Shown: positions 43,960 to 53,281, counted from the stretch's first letter. The stretch is 64,000 nucleotides of DNA from Rhizobium sp. Pop5 (GCF_024721175.1 NZ_CP099402.1:620001-684000); one strand, 5' to 3'. Notes: generated by a model from the sequence alone, not told the origin. Numbers and translations are program-made.

Positions 43960-44339
43960 TACTTGCCGACACTTCCATCTGGATCGATCATTTCCGACAT
44001 GCCGATTCAGAGTTGCGTAGGATTATTGAGGACGATCGTCTCTTATGCCATCCAGCCGTAATCGGAGAGCTCGCACTTGGCGGCCTTCGGGATCGCAGTA
44101 GCGTGATAGCCTTCCTAGCGGCCCAGCGCGAAGCGTTCGTCGCGACTCACGACGAAGTCATGATGATGATTGATCGCCACTCCATTTTCAGCATGGGCAT
44201 TGGCTACACAGATGCCCACTTGATGGCCTCAGTTCTCCTCGACCAACGAGCGGCCCTGTGGACCAGAGACAAGCGTCTGCGGGCAGCGGCCGAAAAGGCG
44301 GGGGCTTCACTGCACACCCCTGACAACCCGCGAAACTAA
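43956..44339 (+). CDS. vapC: VapC toxin, PIN-domain ribonuclease
   Basis: A 127-residue PIN domain protein starting GTG in GTGA overlap with vapB. The four acidic metal ligands are present: D5 (ADTSIW), E38 (IGELALGG), D86 (GYTDAHL), D105 (TRDKRL). VapC cleaves RNA, often initiator tRNA, when the antitoxin is degraded. Unlike the DUF433/DUF5615 pair at 23269, this module looks intact. It often stabilises plasmids or genomic islands. Confidence 0.9.
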   Translation: MILADTSIWIDHFRHADSELRRIIEDDRLLCHPAVIGELALGGLRDRSSVIAFLAAQREAFVATHDEVMMMIDRHSIFSMGIGYTDAHLMASVLLDQRAALWTRDKRLRAAAEKAGASLHTPDNPRN

Positions 44340-44480
44340 ATGCTATATCGAAGCGCTCATGCTGGTCGCGAGCCGCCTGAGTGCAGAGTTCCGATCGATC
44401 CATTATGCGATCTTTTTGGCCAAGAACATGAACACCCTAGCAACAAGCCGTCCGCCGCGCTCATGAGAAGGCTACAATAC

Positions 44481-45110
44481 TCAGCCGACAATACGGGCCT
44501 CGGTCGCTGCCAGAACATCACTCTCTGACGTTCCCGGCGCCAATTCCACTACCTTCAATCCGCCTGGGACCACATCAAATACGCAGAGATTGGTGATGAC
44601 CCGGTTCGCTACGCCCTTTCCAGTCAAGGGTAGACTGCATTTCTTCAGAATCTTCGATTCGCCTGCTTTGTTCGCATGCTCCATGAGGACAACCACACGT
44701 CCAACCCCGGCGACTAGATCCATAGCGCCGCCCATCCCCTTCACAAGCTTACCGGGGATCATCCAGTTGGCGAGATCTCCTTCCTCGGACACCTCCATCG
44801 CGCCGAGGATGGCCATTGCGATCTTTCCACCACGGATCATTGCAAAGGAAGTCGCGCTATCGAAGTAGGCCGTCTGCGGCAATTCCGTGATCGTCTGTTT
44901 CCCGGCGTTGATCAGATCTGGGTCCTCCTCACCTTCGTAGGGGAAGGGGCCCATACCCAGCATCCCGTTTTCAGATTGCAAGGTGACATTGACCCCGTCC
45001 GGAATATAGTTCGATACGAGGGTCGGAATGCCGATGCCAAGATTTACATACCAGCCGTCCTGTAGTTCCAGCGCTGCGCGGGCGGCCATCTGATTGCGGT
45101 CCCAAGCCAT
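44481..45110 (-). CDS. 3-oxoacid CoA-transferase, subunit B
   Basis: A 209-residue CoA-transferase family I beta subunit. N-terminal [21 protein letters not shown], then [14 protein letters not shown] with the catalytic glutamate in SENG, and [19 protein letters not shown]. It moves CoA from succinyl- or acetyl-CoA to a 3-keto acid. It follows subunit A without a gap (stop and start adjacent) and is the last gene of the leftward branch of the TetR-linked locus. The acceptor may be a 3-keto acid formed by the BKACE/dehydrogenase steps. Confidence 0.92.
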   Translation of the reverse strand: MAWDRNQMAARAALELQDGWYVNLGIGIPTLVSNYIPDGVNVTLQSENGMLGMGPFPYEGEEDPDLINAGKQTITELPQTAYFDSATSFAMIRGGKIAMAILGAMEVSEEGDLANWMIPGKLVKGMGGAMDLVAGVGRVVVLMEHANKAGESKILKKCSLPLTGKGVANRVITNLCVFDVVPGGLKVVELAPGTSESDVLAATEARIVG

Positions 45111-45815
45111 TTATTGAGCCTCCCGTTTACGAACCGTTCGTTGCTCGATCTGTTTCACTTGCTGCCCTTGTATCAGGCGATGAACATAGATTCCCGGAAG
45201 GTGAATGTGGTCAGGATCGAGCGAGCCTAGAGGGACAATCTCCTCAACCTCCGCAACGCAAATCTTTCCGCATGTGGCAGCAGGGGGATTGAAGTTGCGC
45301 GCTGTCTTTCGGAACAGCAGATTGCCTGCGGGGTCGGCCTTCCAGGCCTTCACGATGGAAACGTCTGCGACGATCGCACGTTCGAGGACAAAGGTCCTGC
45401 CGTCGAATTCCTTATGCTCTTTGCCTTCGGCGATCACTGTGCCCACGCCAGTGGGGGTGTAGAAAGCGGGAATGCCTGCGCCACCGGCGCGCATGCGCTC
45501 GGCAAGAGTGCCTTGCGGATTGAACTCGAGCTCCAACTCCCCGCTCAGATATTGCCGCATGAACTCAGCGTTCTCACCGACGTAGGACGAGATCATCTTG
45601 CTGATCTGCCTCGTTTTCAGAAGAATACCGAGTCCAAAATCATCGACGCCGCAATTGTTGGAGGCGATGGTCATGTTCTTCGTTCCGGCGTCCCTTATCG
45701 CGGTAATCAAGAGTTCCGGGATTCCGCACAGCCCAAAGCCGCCCGACGCGATTGTCATGCCATCATAAAGGAGACCGGCGAGTGCGGCCTCGGCTGTTGG
45801 ATAGGTCTTGTTCAT
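45111..45815 (-). CDS. 3-oxoacid CoA-transferase, subunit A
   Basis: A 234-residue alpha subunit: [20 protein letters not shown] near the N-terminus (18-37), then [29 protein letters not shown] and [25 protein letters not shown] is five bases before the start. It forms the heterotetramer with subunit B. Its promoter is shared with the saccharopine-dehydrogenase-like gene 120 bases upstream, which lies behind the TetR-type site at 47084. Confidence 0.92.
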   Translation of the reverse strand: MNKTYPTAEAALAGLLYDGMTIASGGFGLCGIPELLITAIRDAGTKNMTIASNNCGVDDFGLGILLKTRQISKMISSYVGENAEFMRQYLSGELELEFNPQGTLAERMRAGGAGIPAFYTPTGVGTVIAEGKEHKEFDGRTFVLERAIVADVSIVKAWKADPAGNLLFRKTARNFNPPAATCGKICVAEVEEIVPLGSLDPDHIHLPGIYVHRLIQGQQVKQIEQRTVRKREAQ

Positions 45816-45934
45816 GGCTCTCCCTTAACCATTGGTTTGGCCTGCATGGCGTGCATCGCCTCACCCGGCCCATCGCATGACAGTTGCCCTAAGGGCCACT
45901 CAGCAGTGTGCTCGTGCCCGAGCCGAGCGCTTAT

Positions 45935-47071
45935 TCAGAAGCGGGTGGTCACGACGCCGTCGGCGAAACACTCCGCGTCGCTGGCAAGACGCAGGAAACG
46001 GTCGATGCCACTCTGATAGGGGATCGCCTCCACTCCGTTGGCTCCCGCTGGAACACCGCCCTCAAGAAGTGATAGCGCCGCGGCGGAGATGCCGAGTCCC
46101 GTGCCACGGCTCATGTCTCCCGCATCCGTGATCGACTTCATAACGATCGGCTTGTTCCCTCGCGTGCCGATGACGTTGACCTGGGTCGCCGAGATTCGTT
46201 GCGCGCTCGGCTTCAATTCATGTCTCTTCCAGAGCAACTTCCACAAAACCTCGATCGGCTGTACGTCCTTGCCGTCAATTTCGACCACCATGTCGGAATG
46301 GCCGAAACCAATTCGTCCGAGTGTCGAGAAGGCGGCATTCGCCCAATTCGGGAAGAGCGAGCCCTTGCACTGAACCAGCGAAAGATCGGGACGAAAGCGC
46401 CCTAACGTGACTGGCTCCGGATGGGCAGTGTCGTAGGCCTCGATCCGATGAAAGGGGGGCGGTACATCGAAGCTTTCGGCGGTTTCCGGAACAAAGCCCT
46501 TGGTGAATTCCATACCGCCGTTTCGCCACGTCGGACACGGCGCTACCGCCATGTGCAACATGTGCCGCAATACAGCGAGGCCGCCCGGATCCGGCTCGCG
46601 CGTGATCCAGACAATTTTGACGCCGTCGAGGTCCGGGTGACTTTCAAGCAAGCTGCAGGCAAGCCAATTTGATACGCCCGGCGAGAGTCCGGCACCCGTT
46701 ATCACCGGCACATTTCCGGATTTGGCCGACTCGTCCAGAGCGAGAATTGTCGTCGTGCCTTCGGCATCGTCCCCTACATCGATGTAGGCCGCACCTGCGG
46801 CGATGGCCGCGCGTGCCGCTCCATCCGAGCCGAGAAAAAACGGGCCGGCCAAGTTCACCACCAGATCCATACCTGATGCGTCGAGGCCGTCACTCGAAAT
46901 ATCAAATTGACGGCTTGCTATTCTTTCAGGGGCGATCGCTTCACCCAGACGCAGGCTTTCTGCGGACCGGTCGACGACGACGAACCTTGCGTTGGGCAGT
47001 GACCGCGCGAGGATTGCGAGCGCGCTCCTTCCCATGTGGCCCGCGCCCACGAGCATAATTGTTGGGCTCAT
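45935..47071 (-). CDS. Saccharopine dehydrogenase-like NAD(P)-binding protein 1
   Basis: A 378-residue oxidoreductase with a Rossmann start IMLVGAGHMGRSALAIL (5-21), NLAGPFFLGSDGAARAAIAAGAAYIDVGDD, and GAGLSPGVSNWLACSL. The family includes saccharopine dehydrogenase and related enzymes forming or splitting secondary amines. It is a distant paralogue of the gene at 56151 in the same locus (shared SPG-N segment and HPEPVT/HPEPLT). AGGAGGAGAC precedes the start. Divergent from the BKACE gene; the 175-base space contains two TetR-type palindromes. Substrate unknown. Confidence 0.83.
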   Translation of the reverse strand: MSPTIMLVGAGHMGRSALAILARSLPNARFVVVDRSAESLRLGEAIAPERIASRQFDISSDGLDASGMDLVVNLAGPFFLGSDGAARAAIAAGAAYIDVGDDAEGTTTILALDESAKSGNVPVITGAGLSPGVSNWLACSLLESHPDLDGVKIVWITREPDPGGLAVLRHMLHMAVAPCPTWRNGGMEFTKGFVPETAESFDVPPPFHRIEAYDTAHPEPVTLGRFRPDLSLVQCKGSLFPNWANAAFSTLGRIGFGHSDMVVEIDGKDVQPIEVLWKLLWKRHELKPSAQRISATQVNVIGTRGNKPIVMKSITDAGDMSRGTGLGISAAALSLLEGGVPAGANGVEAIPYQSGIDRFLRLASDAECFADGVVTTRF

Positions 47072-47083
47072 CGTCTCCTCCTA

Positions 47084-47103
47084 AAGAATGAACGTTAATT
47101 CAT
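47084..47103 (-). promoter_or_regulatory. TetR-type operator site 1 (saccharopine dehydrogenase-like/CoA-transferase operon)
   Basis: AAGAATGAACGTTAATTCAT matches the palindrome consensus ATTAATGAACGTTCATTAAT at 16 of 20 positions. Read on the minus strand, it follows TTGACG (47130-47125) by about 20 bases and overlaps the likely -10 (CTAATG). Binding would block the leftward operon. Confidence 0.75.
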
Positions 47104-47205
47104 TAGGCGCCCAATTTTTTTATTCGTCAAGAGCGTCGGCGGCTGTTGGATGGGCTTGTGCGCAACATGGCATCCAACGGATTGGGTCTTTACACCTTTG
47201 TCAAT

Positions 47206-47225
47206 ATGCATTAACGTTCATTCAT
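47206..47225 (+). promoter_or_regulatory. TetR-type operator site 2 (BKACE operon)
   Basis: ATGCATTAACGTTCATTCAT; its complement matches the consensus at 16 of 20 positions and site 1 at 17 of 18 core bases. It lies 22 bases before the BKACE start and just downstream of TTTACA/TTGTCA -35 candidates at 47189-47203. Binding would repress the rightward operon. Confidence 0.75.
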
Positions 47226-47246
47226 ATTGCTGCAAGGGAGGTTCTA

Positions 47247-48260
47247 ATGTCACGCAGACCGAACACGGTAAATTGGGAGCAGGTAAACAAATGGGTATCC
47301 CGGGAGGGAGCCCAGGCGAGTTGGAAAGTTTTCGGTTTCCCGTCGATTATGTCGATCGACCGAACTGCCTTTTCGGACGCCGAGCCGATGCCGAAATGGG
47401 AGGCTCCGCCCAAGCTCATCCTGTCGACCGCGATCAATGGCGCCTTCTATACGAAGAACGAGAACCCCAACCAGGCGATTACGCCTGAGGAGATCATCCG
47501 CTCCGCTGAGGAATGCATCGCCGCAGGAGCGCAGATCATCCATATTCATGCGAGAGACGAACGCGGCTACAACGTGCTCGACACTGGTCTTTTCCGCGAA
47601 ACGCTGACGCATCTGCGCACCAACCATCAGCATGTCGCACTGGACGCCTGCCTCGTTGCAGTGAACGCGGATGAAGAGCGAATGATGGCCGAAATGATGA
47701 AGCTCGGCCTTATGGAGGGCGTGCCGGTCAACACGACGGCCCTCATTCTCGGCGACAATCACTTCGTCAAATCTCCCGCGACAATCATCGAGAAAACCAA
47801 GCGCGCCCTCGACGCCGGCCTCACGCCGCAGATTGCGGTTTACTCCGATGCCGACATCGACAATGCCCGCCGGTATCTGATCGACAGTGGCCTCATTCAG
47901 GGCCCTCTGAACTGGCTGGTTCTGCCCGGTCTTCCGGGCTGCAGCCCGATGTACTCGCCCGAAACGATGGTCGACGGCTTCCTTCGGCTCGTTCGGCTCA
48001 TCCGCCACATCGACGCAGACTCTACCATCATCGCCTGCACCGGCGGTCGTACCAGCAGTTACCTTGCGACCCTGGCAATCCTGCTCGGCGTTCATGTGCG
48101 GGTCGGCATGGAAGACACGGTTTGGAAGTGGCCTCACCGTGACGACAAGATTCAGTCGAACGTCGAGGTATTCCAGCAGATTTCTGGAATAGCGGGTGCA
48201 CTAGGCCGCGATCTGATGACCGCCGATGAGTATCGCGATCTTATGACGCTGCGCGCGTGA
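47247..48260 (+). CDS. BKACE family enzyme (DUF849, beta-keto acid cleavage)
   Basis: A 337-residue TIM-barrel enzyme. Core starts KLILSTAINGAFYTKNENP (57-75); metal histidines are in IIHIHARDERG (97-107); later WLVLPGLPGC and LGVHVRVGMEDTVW, the DUF849 signature. BKACE enzymes exchange a beta-keto acid with acetyl-CoA to give acetoacetate and a new acyl-CoA; members act on 3-keto-5-aminohexanoate, dehydrocarnitine and other substrates. About 55 residues precede the usual start. The ATG at 47247 has AAGGGAGG seven bases upstream. Acetoacetate made here could feed the CoA-transferase encoded next door, and the acyl-CoA could come from or go to the ligase gene that follows. Confidence 0.9.
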   Translation: MSRRPNTVNWEQVNKWVSREGAQASWKVFGFPSIMSIDRTAFSDAEPMPKWEAPPKLILSTAINGAFYTKNENPNQAITPEEIIRSAEECIAAGAQIIHIHARDERGYNVLDTGLFRETLTHLRTNHQHVALDACLVAVNADEERMMAEMMKLGLMEGVPVNTTALILGDNHFVKSPATIIEKTKRALDAGLTPQIAVYSDADIDNARRYLIDSGLIQGPLNWLVLPGLPGCSPMYSPETMVDGFLRLVRLIRHIDADSTIIACTGGRTSSYLATLAILLGVHVRVGMEDTVWKWPHRDDKIQSNVEVFQQISGIAGALGRDLMTADEYRDLMTLRA

Positions 48261-48266
48261 CCCTCT

Positions 48267-48293
48267 GAGGCGACACTGACACGGTGTCGCCTC
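48267..48293 (+). terminator. Hairpin after the BKACE gene
   Basis: GAGGCGACAC (48267-48276) is perfectly complementary to GTGTCGCCTC (48284-48293) around a 7-base loop, six bases after the stop codon. No T-run follows, so it may be a partial terminator or mRNA-stabilising hairpin before the ligase gene. Confidence 0.55.
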
Positions 48294-48433
48294 CCGCAAA
48301 GGCGCGGTCTCGACACGCGTTGTGTGGTAGCATCGATCGCAGGACCGCTTAGCCGAACAGACCAGCTGTCTGGAAGCGACGATCTCTCAATCCGGCCAGC
48401 GATCGGATTTATTTCGAACCAGGAGAGAAGTCA

Positions 48434-49951
48434 GTGGCTTACCGCAACTATCGGACGATTCTTCATGCCTTGCTCGACTGGGGCGAGCGCACACCCGACG
48501 CTGCCGCAGTCACCGATGGGGATACGGAGATTTCGTACGCTTCATTGGCTTCCCTGGTGGAAGCAGCGTCCAGGCGGCTGGTCTCACTCGGTGTACAAAG
48601 GCGGGACCGGGTGGTCCTTGTCGGTAACAATACTTGGCAGTGGGTCATATGCTATCTGGCGACGATGCGCATCGGCGCAATCTCCGTGCCAATGAACAAT
48701 CGGCTGGCGCCCGCGCAAGTCGGCGAATTGCTGGAGATACTCGAGGCACGTATTGTTCTAGCGGACGACCTCCATTTGGGCATGTTTAAGGAATGCGCCG
48801 GAGTCGAAGTGTTCTCGATCACCGGCTCTGCCGGCAGGTCCTTCTTCTCGCTTGAAACAGCCACGGAACTCCCTGCCCTGCCGGAGGCGTCGGAAGACGC
48901 TTTGATTAGCTTCACCTCCGGCACCACAGGAGTTCCAAAGGGTGCAGTCATCACTCATAAGGCCCTGCGGCAGAACGCGGAGGTATTCGCTGACCTAATA
49001 GGCGATGACCAGTCACCCTCGACGTTGATTGTTGCCCCCTTGTTTCACAATACCGGCTTTGTCGATCAACTCTGCACCATGCTCTTTCTCGGCGGCCGCT
49101 CCGATCTTCTGCCACGATATCGGACGCAAGGGGCCATTGAGGCATGCAAGCGCCGTCCCGTCAGCTTCGTCACGGCGGTCCCGAGCGTTTTGCGGATGAT
49201 GATGACAGCCGAAGGTGCCGAGGCGATTTACGGGCCGGCGCGGTTGGTTCTGTTCGGCGGTTCGCCGATGCCTGCGCCATGGTCCTTGGAAATGCATCAG
49301 CGCTGGCCAAACCTGCGGTTGGTGCATGGCTATGGCCTGACCGAATTCACGTCGTGTTGCACTCTTCTTCCGCCTGAATTCATCCTAAGCCACGGCGACT
49401 CGATCGGCTATCCGGCCAAAGGCGTGGAGTTGCGGCTGGTGGATGAGAATGGTCAAGATGTGCCGGATGGGGTTCCGGGGGAGATTTGGGTGCGTGGCGA
49501 AACGCGCATGCGCGAATACTGGCGCCGCCCCGACGTCACCGCCGAGAAAATCCAAGGCGAATGGCTTCGGACCGGCGATCTCGGGGAACGTCGCGAGCTT
49601 GGCCTTCTATATCACGTCGGCCGCCGGGATGACGTGATCAACAGGGGTGGGGAAAAGATTCTTCCCTCCTTTATCGAGGCGGCAATGGCAAAGATCCCCG
49701 AAGTCGCTCAAGCTGTGGTATTTGGCATTCCTCACCCAGTGCTGCAGAACAGCATCGTCGCCGCGCTCGAGCCTCGTCCAGAGACAAAGGTAAATGTCCC
49801 GGCGCTCCTGGATTTCCTGCGTACGCAACTTCCGGGCTATGCCGTGCCGGAAACGATTATCGTCGGCAACGACCTTCCGCGCACGGCCTCAGGAAAGCTT
49901 GACAGACGTGCCGTGCGCGCCGCCTACCTCTCATCCGCGCAAGGTCACTAG
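48434..49951 (+). CDS. AMP-forming acyl-CoA synthetase/ligase
   Basis: A 505-residue ANL-superfamily ligase. ATP loop TSGTTGVPKGAV (about 158-169), VHGYGLTEFT (A5), RTGDLG (A7), GGEKILPSFIEAA (A8 region) and the catalytic lysine in RTASGKLDRRAV (A10). The GTG start at 48434 follows AGGAGAG. It activates a carboxylic acid to acyl-AMP and acyl-CoA. The acid is probably the product of the aldehyde dehydrogenase in the same locus. It is similar in plan to crotonobetaine/carnitine or short-chain CoA ligases, but the substrate pocket cannot be assigned. Confidence 0.9.
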   Translation: MAYRNYRTILHALLDWGERTPDAAAVTDGDTEISYASLASLVEAASRRLVSLGVQRRDRVVLVGNNTWQWVICYLATMRIGAISVPMNNRLAPAQVGELLEILEARIVLADDLHLGMFKECAGVEVFSITGSAGRSFFSLETATELPALPEASEDALISFTSGTTGVPKGAVITHKALRQNAEVFADLIGDDQSPSTLIVAPLFHNTGFVDQLCTMLFLGGRSDLLPRYRTQGAIEACKRRPVSFVTAVPSVLRMMMTAEGAEAIYGPARLVLFGGSPMPAPWSLEMHQRWPNLRLVHGYGLTEFTSCCTLLPPEFILSHGDSIGYPAKGVELRLVDENGQDVPDGVPGEIWVRGETRMREYWRRPDVTAEKIQGEWLRTGDLGERRELGLLYHVGRRDDVINRGGEKILPSFIEAAMAKIPEVAQAVVFGIPHPVLQNSIVAALEPRPETKVNVPALLDFLRTQLPGYAVPETIIVGNDLPRTASGKLDRRAVRAAYLSSAQGH

Positions 49952-49994
49952 GAAAGCCGCCGCCTCTTCTCGGCGACAGCAGCAGGAACAAGCC

Positions 49995-50363
49995 ATGCAT
50001 AGAGAACCAACGGTATTCCGCAAGGATACGACTGAATTTGCCGCATACGGTGAAGGGCCTGGTGAGGCATCGATTGCGCGCCTCGTCGGGCCCCAGGAAA
50101 GTGAGACGATGGGCGCCTATCTCGCCCGCTTCAACGGTCGGTCTGTGCCTTGGACAGTGCGCTATGATGAGCTCATCACGTGTATCGAGGGCGCGTTCCG
50201 CCTTCGCGTCGGCCTGATCCTTCACACTCTCCACCCCGGCGATGTGATCTGGATCCCAAAGGACACCGAACTCGCTTACGACGGCGCAGACAGTCTCGTC
50301 TTTATCGCGATCGCTCCAGTCGATTGGCGCAACCGGCTCAGTCAAGACGCGACGCAAGTGTGA
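49995..50363 (+). CDS. Cupin-domain protein, EutQ-like
   Basis: A 122-residue single-cupin protein: TMGAYLARFNGRSVPWTVRYDELITCIEGAFRLRVG and LHPGDVIWIPKDTELAYDGADSLVFIAIAPVDWR. The order fits ethanolamine-utilisation EutQ-type cupins, one of which is a kinase for acetate in Salmonella. AGGAA lies about six bases before the ATG, which is 43 bases after the ligase gene. It could bind or modify a small intermediate. Metal-binding histidines are few, so a dioxygenase role is unlikely. Confidence 0.72.
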   Translation: MHREPTVFRKDTTEFAAYGEGPGEASIARLVGPQESETMGAYLARFNGRSVPWTVRYDELITCIEGAFRLRVGLILHTLHPGDVIWIPKDTELAYDGADSLVFIAIAPVDWRNRLSQDATQV

Positions 50364-50423
50364 AAGCGATCGACCCGACGGCATCGAGATCAATGCCGGT
50401 CGAGGGCAACGCGAAGTCGATTG

Positions 50424-51122
50424 CTAATTCTCAAGCGCACCTGTCCGAGCGAGAAGCATATTCTGCGCAAGATGATAGAAGTGTTTGCAGATCTTTTCTG
50501 GGGTATAGGGTCCGCTTGGTCGATACCAATTGAGCACGTTGTCGCACATCGTGATGATTGCAAGGGCTGTTAGCCGCGCCTCGGGTGGCGAGCCTGTCGC
50601 CGGCGAGGGTATTGCCTCGACGATCTTGGTCAGTCGGTCAAGATGTTCTCTCATCATGCCCTTCACCTTGTGTCTGACACTCGGATCCAGCTTGCTCAGA
50701 ATACCGGACTCGAGGAGACGATCGTTGGCCTGCGCTATCCTAGAATGGTTGATCTGGTAGAGGATGTGAGCGGTAGTGATGCTTTGCAGACGTTCAAGTG
50801 GAGCGGCCCCGGCGGAATCGGCGGCTGCGATCGCCGCGTTGAAGGCGCCTAGCGCTTCCGTCACCGCCCCGGCCAGAAGTTCTTCCTTGGACTTATAGTG
50901 ATTGTAGACGGCCGGTGCCTTGATGCCGACCTCGTTTGCAATGTCCTTCATCGAGGTAGCGTCAAAACCCCTTGACCCAAAAAGTTCGATCGCTGCGCCG
51001 AGCAGTCGCTCTCGTGTGTCCGACCGACTCGCCGACACTTTGCTGGCCTGGTTGTTACGACGGGGTGACCGCTCTGCCTCATCAGGAGCGGCCTCCTGAT
51101 AGTTGCGTGCGAGTTCGTTCAC
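50424..51122 (-). CDS. TetR-family regulator
   Basis: A 232-residue regulator. The helix-turn-helix is at about 40-75: GFDATSMKDIANEVGIKAPAVYNHYKSKEELL. The C-terminal domain (LERLQSITTAHILYQINHSR, PEARLTALAIITMCDNVLNWY) is the ligand/dimer domain, with a tail ICKHFYHLAQNMLLARTGAL like acyl-CoA-responsive members. The GTG at 51122 (VNELARNYQ) is preferred: GAGGA lies eight bases upstream, though five more codons to an ATG are open. It is transcribed leftward, alone, against the rightward permease operon. Four 20-base palindromes near the promoters of this locus are its probable targets. A CoA thioester may be the inducer. Confidence 0.88.
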   Translation of the reverse strand: MNELARNYQEAAPDEAERSPRRNNQASKVSASRSDTRERLLGAAIELFGSRGFDATSMKDIANEVGIKAPAVYNHYKSKEELLAGAVTEALGAFNAAIAAADSAGAAPLERLQSITTAHILYQINHSRIAQANDRLLESGILSKLDPSVRHKVKGMMREHLDRLTKIVEAIPSPATGSPPEARLTALAIITMCDNVLNWYRPSGPYTPEKICKHFYHLAQNMLLARTGALEN

Positions 51123-51293
51123 AATAATGATCCTCATGAATATCTGTTCACATAATGCGTCACCAATGCCGATCTGTCAAAGGAACATGGTCAAAATTCG
51201 CCGCTTGCTCGGAATTACTTTTCGGGTGCATTTAGAGGGTTTTCAACTGCGTTTGTGGGCTTTTCAGATCGGCATGGGCCGCGACGGAAGCGC

Positions 51294-51340
51294 TTGACAT
51301 ATTGGCGTTATGGGAGGAATATTAATGATCGTTCATTCAT
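51294..51340 (+). promoter_or_regulatory. Promoter with TetR-type operator site 3 (permease operon)
   Basis: TTGACA at 51294-51299 is followed by -10 candidates GAATAT (17-base spacer) or TATTAA (20-base spacer), and the palindrome ATTAATGATCGTTCATTCAT at 51321-51340 overlaps the latter. The complement of the palindrome matches the consensus ATTAATGAACGTTCATTAAT at 18 of 20 bases. Binding would block initiation of the small-protein/NCS1 operon. Confidence 0.8.
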
Positions 51341-51448
51341 TGTTGCTCTTGTTGGAAAGGGCATGTGGCGAACGAGGCGGCGCCGCTGGTGCGGCCAAAT
51401 AGTAAAGAGCCGGCAACCGGCCGGGAACGTCCAGAAAAGGGAACGACG

Positions 51449-51664
51449 ATGTCAATTGAATTGGAACGGGCGCACCTGCCCGAAGCCCGCGGGTTCGAGG
51501 TTGCTCTGGATGCGGAGCTCGCCAGACGAATCCAATCCTTGGAAGAGGCTCCGCATATCGACTCCGAATGCTACGCGCCGACGCGCGCCTGCTTCGTCGA
51601 AGCCACGAGTTGGGCAATTCTCGGGGTCGCGATCTGGATCGCGACACTGTTCTATTTTGGTTAA
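51449..51664 (+). CDS. Small single-span membrane protein upstream of the NCS1 permease
   Basis: A 71-residue protein starting MSIELERAHLPEARG. Residues 1-50 are polar and helical, with two cysteines (SECYAPTRACF, 43-53), and a C-terminal hydrophobic helix SWAILGVAIWIATLFYFG ends the protein. AAAGGGA is seven bases before the ATG. It stops 12 bases before the NCS1 permease start, so the two are cotranscribed. A role as small accessory or stabilising partner of the permease is a guess from position. No family name is known to me. Confidence 0.7.
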   Translation: MSIELERAHLPEARGFEVALDAELARRIQSLEEAPHIDSECYAPTRACFVEATSWAILGVAIWIATLFYFG

Positions 51665-51676
51665 GGAGGAGAACCC

Positions 51677-53152
51677 ATGAGCAGCGATATCAAACTCACC
51701 CAATCAAGAGTCACGGAGGAGGCTCTATCAGGGCGACTTCCGTTGCGCAGCAGCGAACGAGTGTACAACGGCTACGGCTCGTTTCTTTGGACATGCACGG
51801 CATTCAGCGCCGCGACCTGGGCGTTCCTCATTGGAGGGTTCCTTCCCTATGTTGGCGATGTTCGTGTAGGTGTGCTCGGTTACCTGGCCGGCATGCTGAT
51901 TGGAATGGCCGTCGTCGTGTTGGCGTCGGGCTTGCCGTCTTTCAAATATGGCGTTGAGCCGATCGATGCGGCCAAGGCGTCTTTCGGTCCCTATGGCATT
52001 GTCCTGCCACTGTTTGGATTGCTGGCAACTTGTGTCGGCTGGACATATGTGGTGGTCGCGTTGACTGCCAGAGGAGCAGCCAACGTCTTGCAGACAGTGG
52101 AGCAATCGGAGGTGGCGACGGCCGAGCCTGTAGTAATCGGCTTGGCGCTGTTTACAATGTTCGCCGTCTGGTTGGTCGCGAGCAAAGGACCATGGTTGTT
52201 CGAACGCATCAGCAACTACATTGCGCCCGGCCACATTCTGGTGACCGTCGTGATGTTCGCCATCCTGCTCTATCATTATGGCGCCGGCCTCTGGACGCTG
52301 CAGGTTCCGGCGGATCAGCGCCTCGCGTCCACGCCAGGACAGGGTTTCGCGCTCGCAGTCGAATTCGGCATCTCGAACTCGCTGACATGGTGGCCCATTA
52401 TGGGTGGCCTGACACGATTGGTGAAACGCCGTTCGCATATCGTCGGTCCGTCCGTCGTCGGCGTCGGCGTTCTGGGCGCCGCCTTCATATCGATGGTCGC
52501 CGCCTTTGCCGCTCTGTCTGCGGGAACGCCCGATCCGACGATCTGGATGATCAAACTCGCCGGCCCCGCATTGGGTTCGCTGATCATGACCTTCGTTCTC
52601 GCGGCCAACATCGCGACGATGGTGATCATGCTTTATCTGGCAGGAGTTTCGATTCAACAAATAAAACCGCTGACGCGCGTTCGTTGGGATATCCTGATCG
52701 CTCTGATGCTGCTGCCCGGGGTCTATGTGGCATTTCGAACCGAGTGGACTCTCTCGATCGTCATGAGCTGGCTTTCCTATAACGGCGTGATGTTCGTCGG
52801 CATCACGGGCGTTACCTTTGTCGACTACTTCATCCTTCGCAAAGAGACGCTCGCACCGGCACATTTGTTCTCGCGTGATCCGTCGAGCAAGTACTGGTTC
52901 TGGGGCGGCGTCAATTGGGTCGCGGTAATCATATCGGTGCTTTCGGTCGCGCTGTACCTTTACCTGTACAATCCCGTCACGACTGCGATGCATCCGTTGG
53001 CCCACACGCTGGGCGCCGGCATTCCGACTGTGGTCGTTTCCGGTATCGCATATTACCTGATTATGAGGATGTTCGTCATTCCCAGCGGCAAGGGCGGATA
53101 TAAGCAGGCTGGTGCCGCGACTACTTCGCCGGAAGTCATACCTACCCTCTAA
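51677..53152 (+). CDS. NCS1-family permease (nucleobase/hydantoin/vitamin-like)
   Basis: A 491-residue transporter with about 12 transmembrane helices. NCS1 features: WAFLIGGFLPYVGDVRVGVLGYLAGMLIGM, FGISNSLTWWPIMGGLTRLVKRRSH, and the late NGVMFVGITGVTFVDYFIL with the D-Y-F pattern of TM10. NCS1 proteins import cytosine, allantoin, hydantoins, thiamine or pyridoxine by cation symport. AAGGAGGAG precedes the ATG. As the only transporter in this locus it should bring in the starting substrate, which suggests a nitrogen heterocycle or other small nitrogenous compound. The C-terminal 20 residues are hydrophilic. Confidence 0.9.
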   Translation: MSSDIKLTQSRVTEEALSGRLPLRSSERVYNGYGSFLWTCTAFSAATWAFLIGGFLPYVGDVRVGVLGYLAGMLIGMAVVVLASGLPSFKYGVEPIDAAKASFGPYGIVLPLFGLLATCVGWTYVVVALTARGAANVLQTVEQSEVATAEPVVIGLALFTMFAVWLVASKGPWLFERISNYIAPGHILVTVVMFAILLYHYGAGLWTLQVPADQRLASTPGQGFALAVEFGISNSLTWWPIMGGLTRLVKRRSHIVGPSVVGVGVLGAAFISMVAAFAALSAGTPDPTIWMIKLAGPALGSLIMTFVLAANIATMVIMLYLAGVSIQQIKPLTRVRWDILIALMLLPGVYVAFRTEWTLSIVMSWLSYNGVMFVGITGVTFVDYFILRKETLAPAHLFSRDPSSKYWFWGGVNWVAVIISVLSVALYLYLYNPVTTAMHPLAHTLGAGIPTVVVSGIAYYLIMRMFVIPSGKGGYKQAGAATTSPEVIPTL

Positions 53153-53281
53153 TCAGACAGTTCTGACGAGAAATCGCGGCGGCGGTGGAGCATCCATCGG
53201 CGCCGTTAACGTTCGCGCTCTAAATCGGCGAACGCAGATTTGCGATCCCGTCAGTTTGATGACGCAACTCAAAAAGATTCA

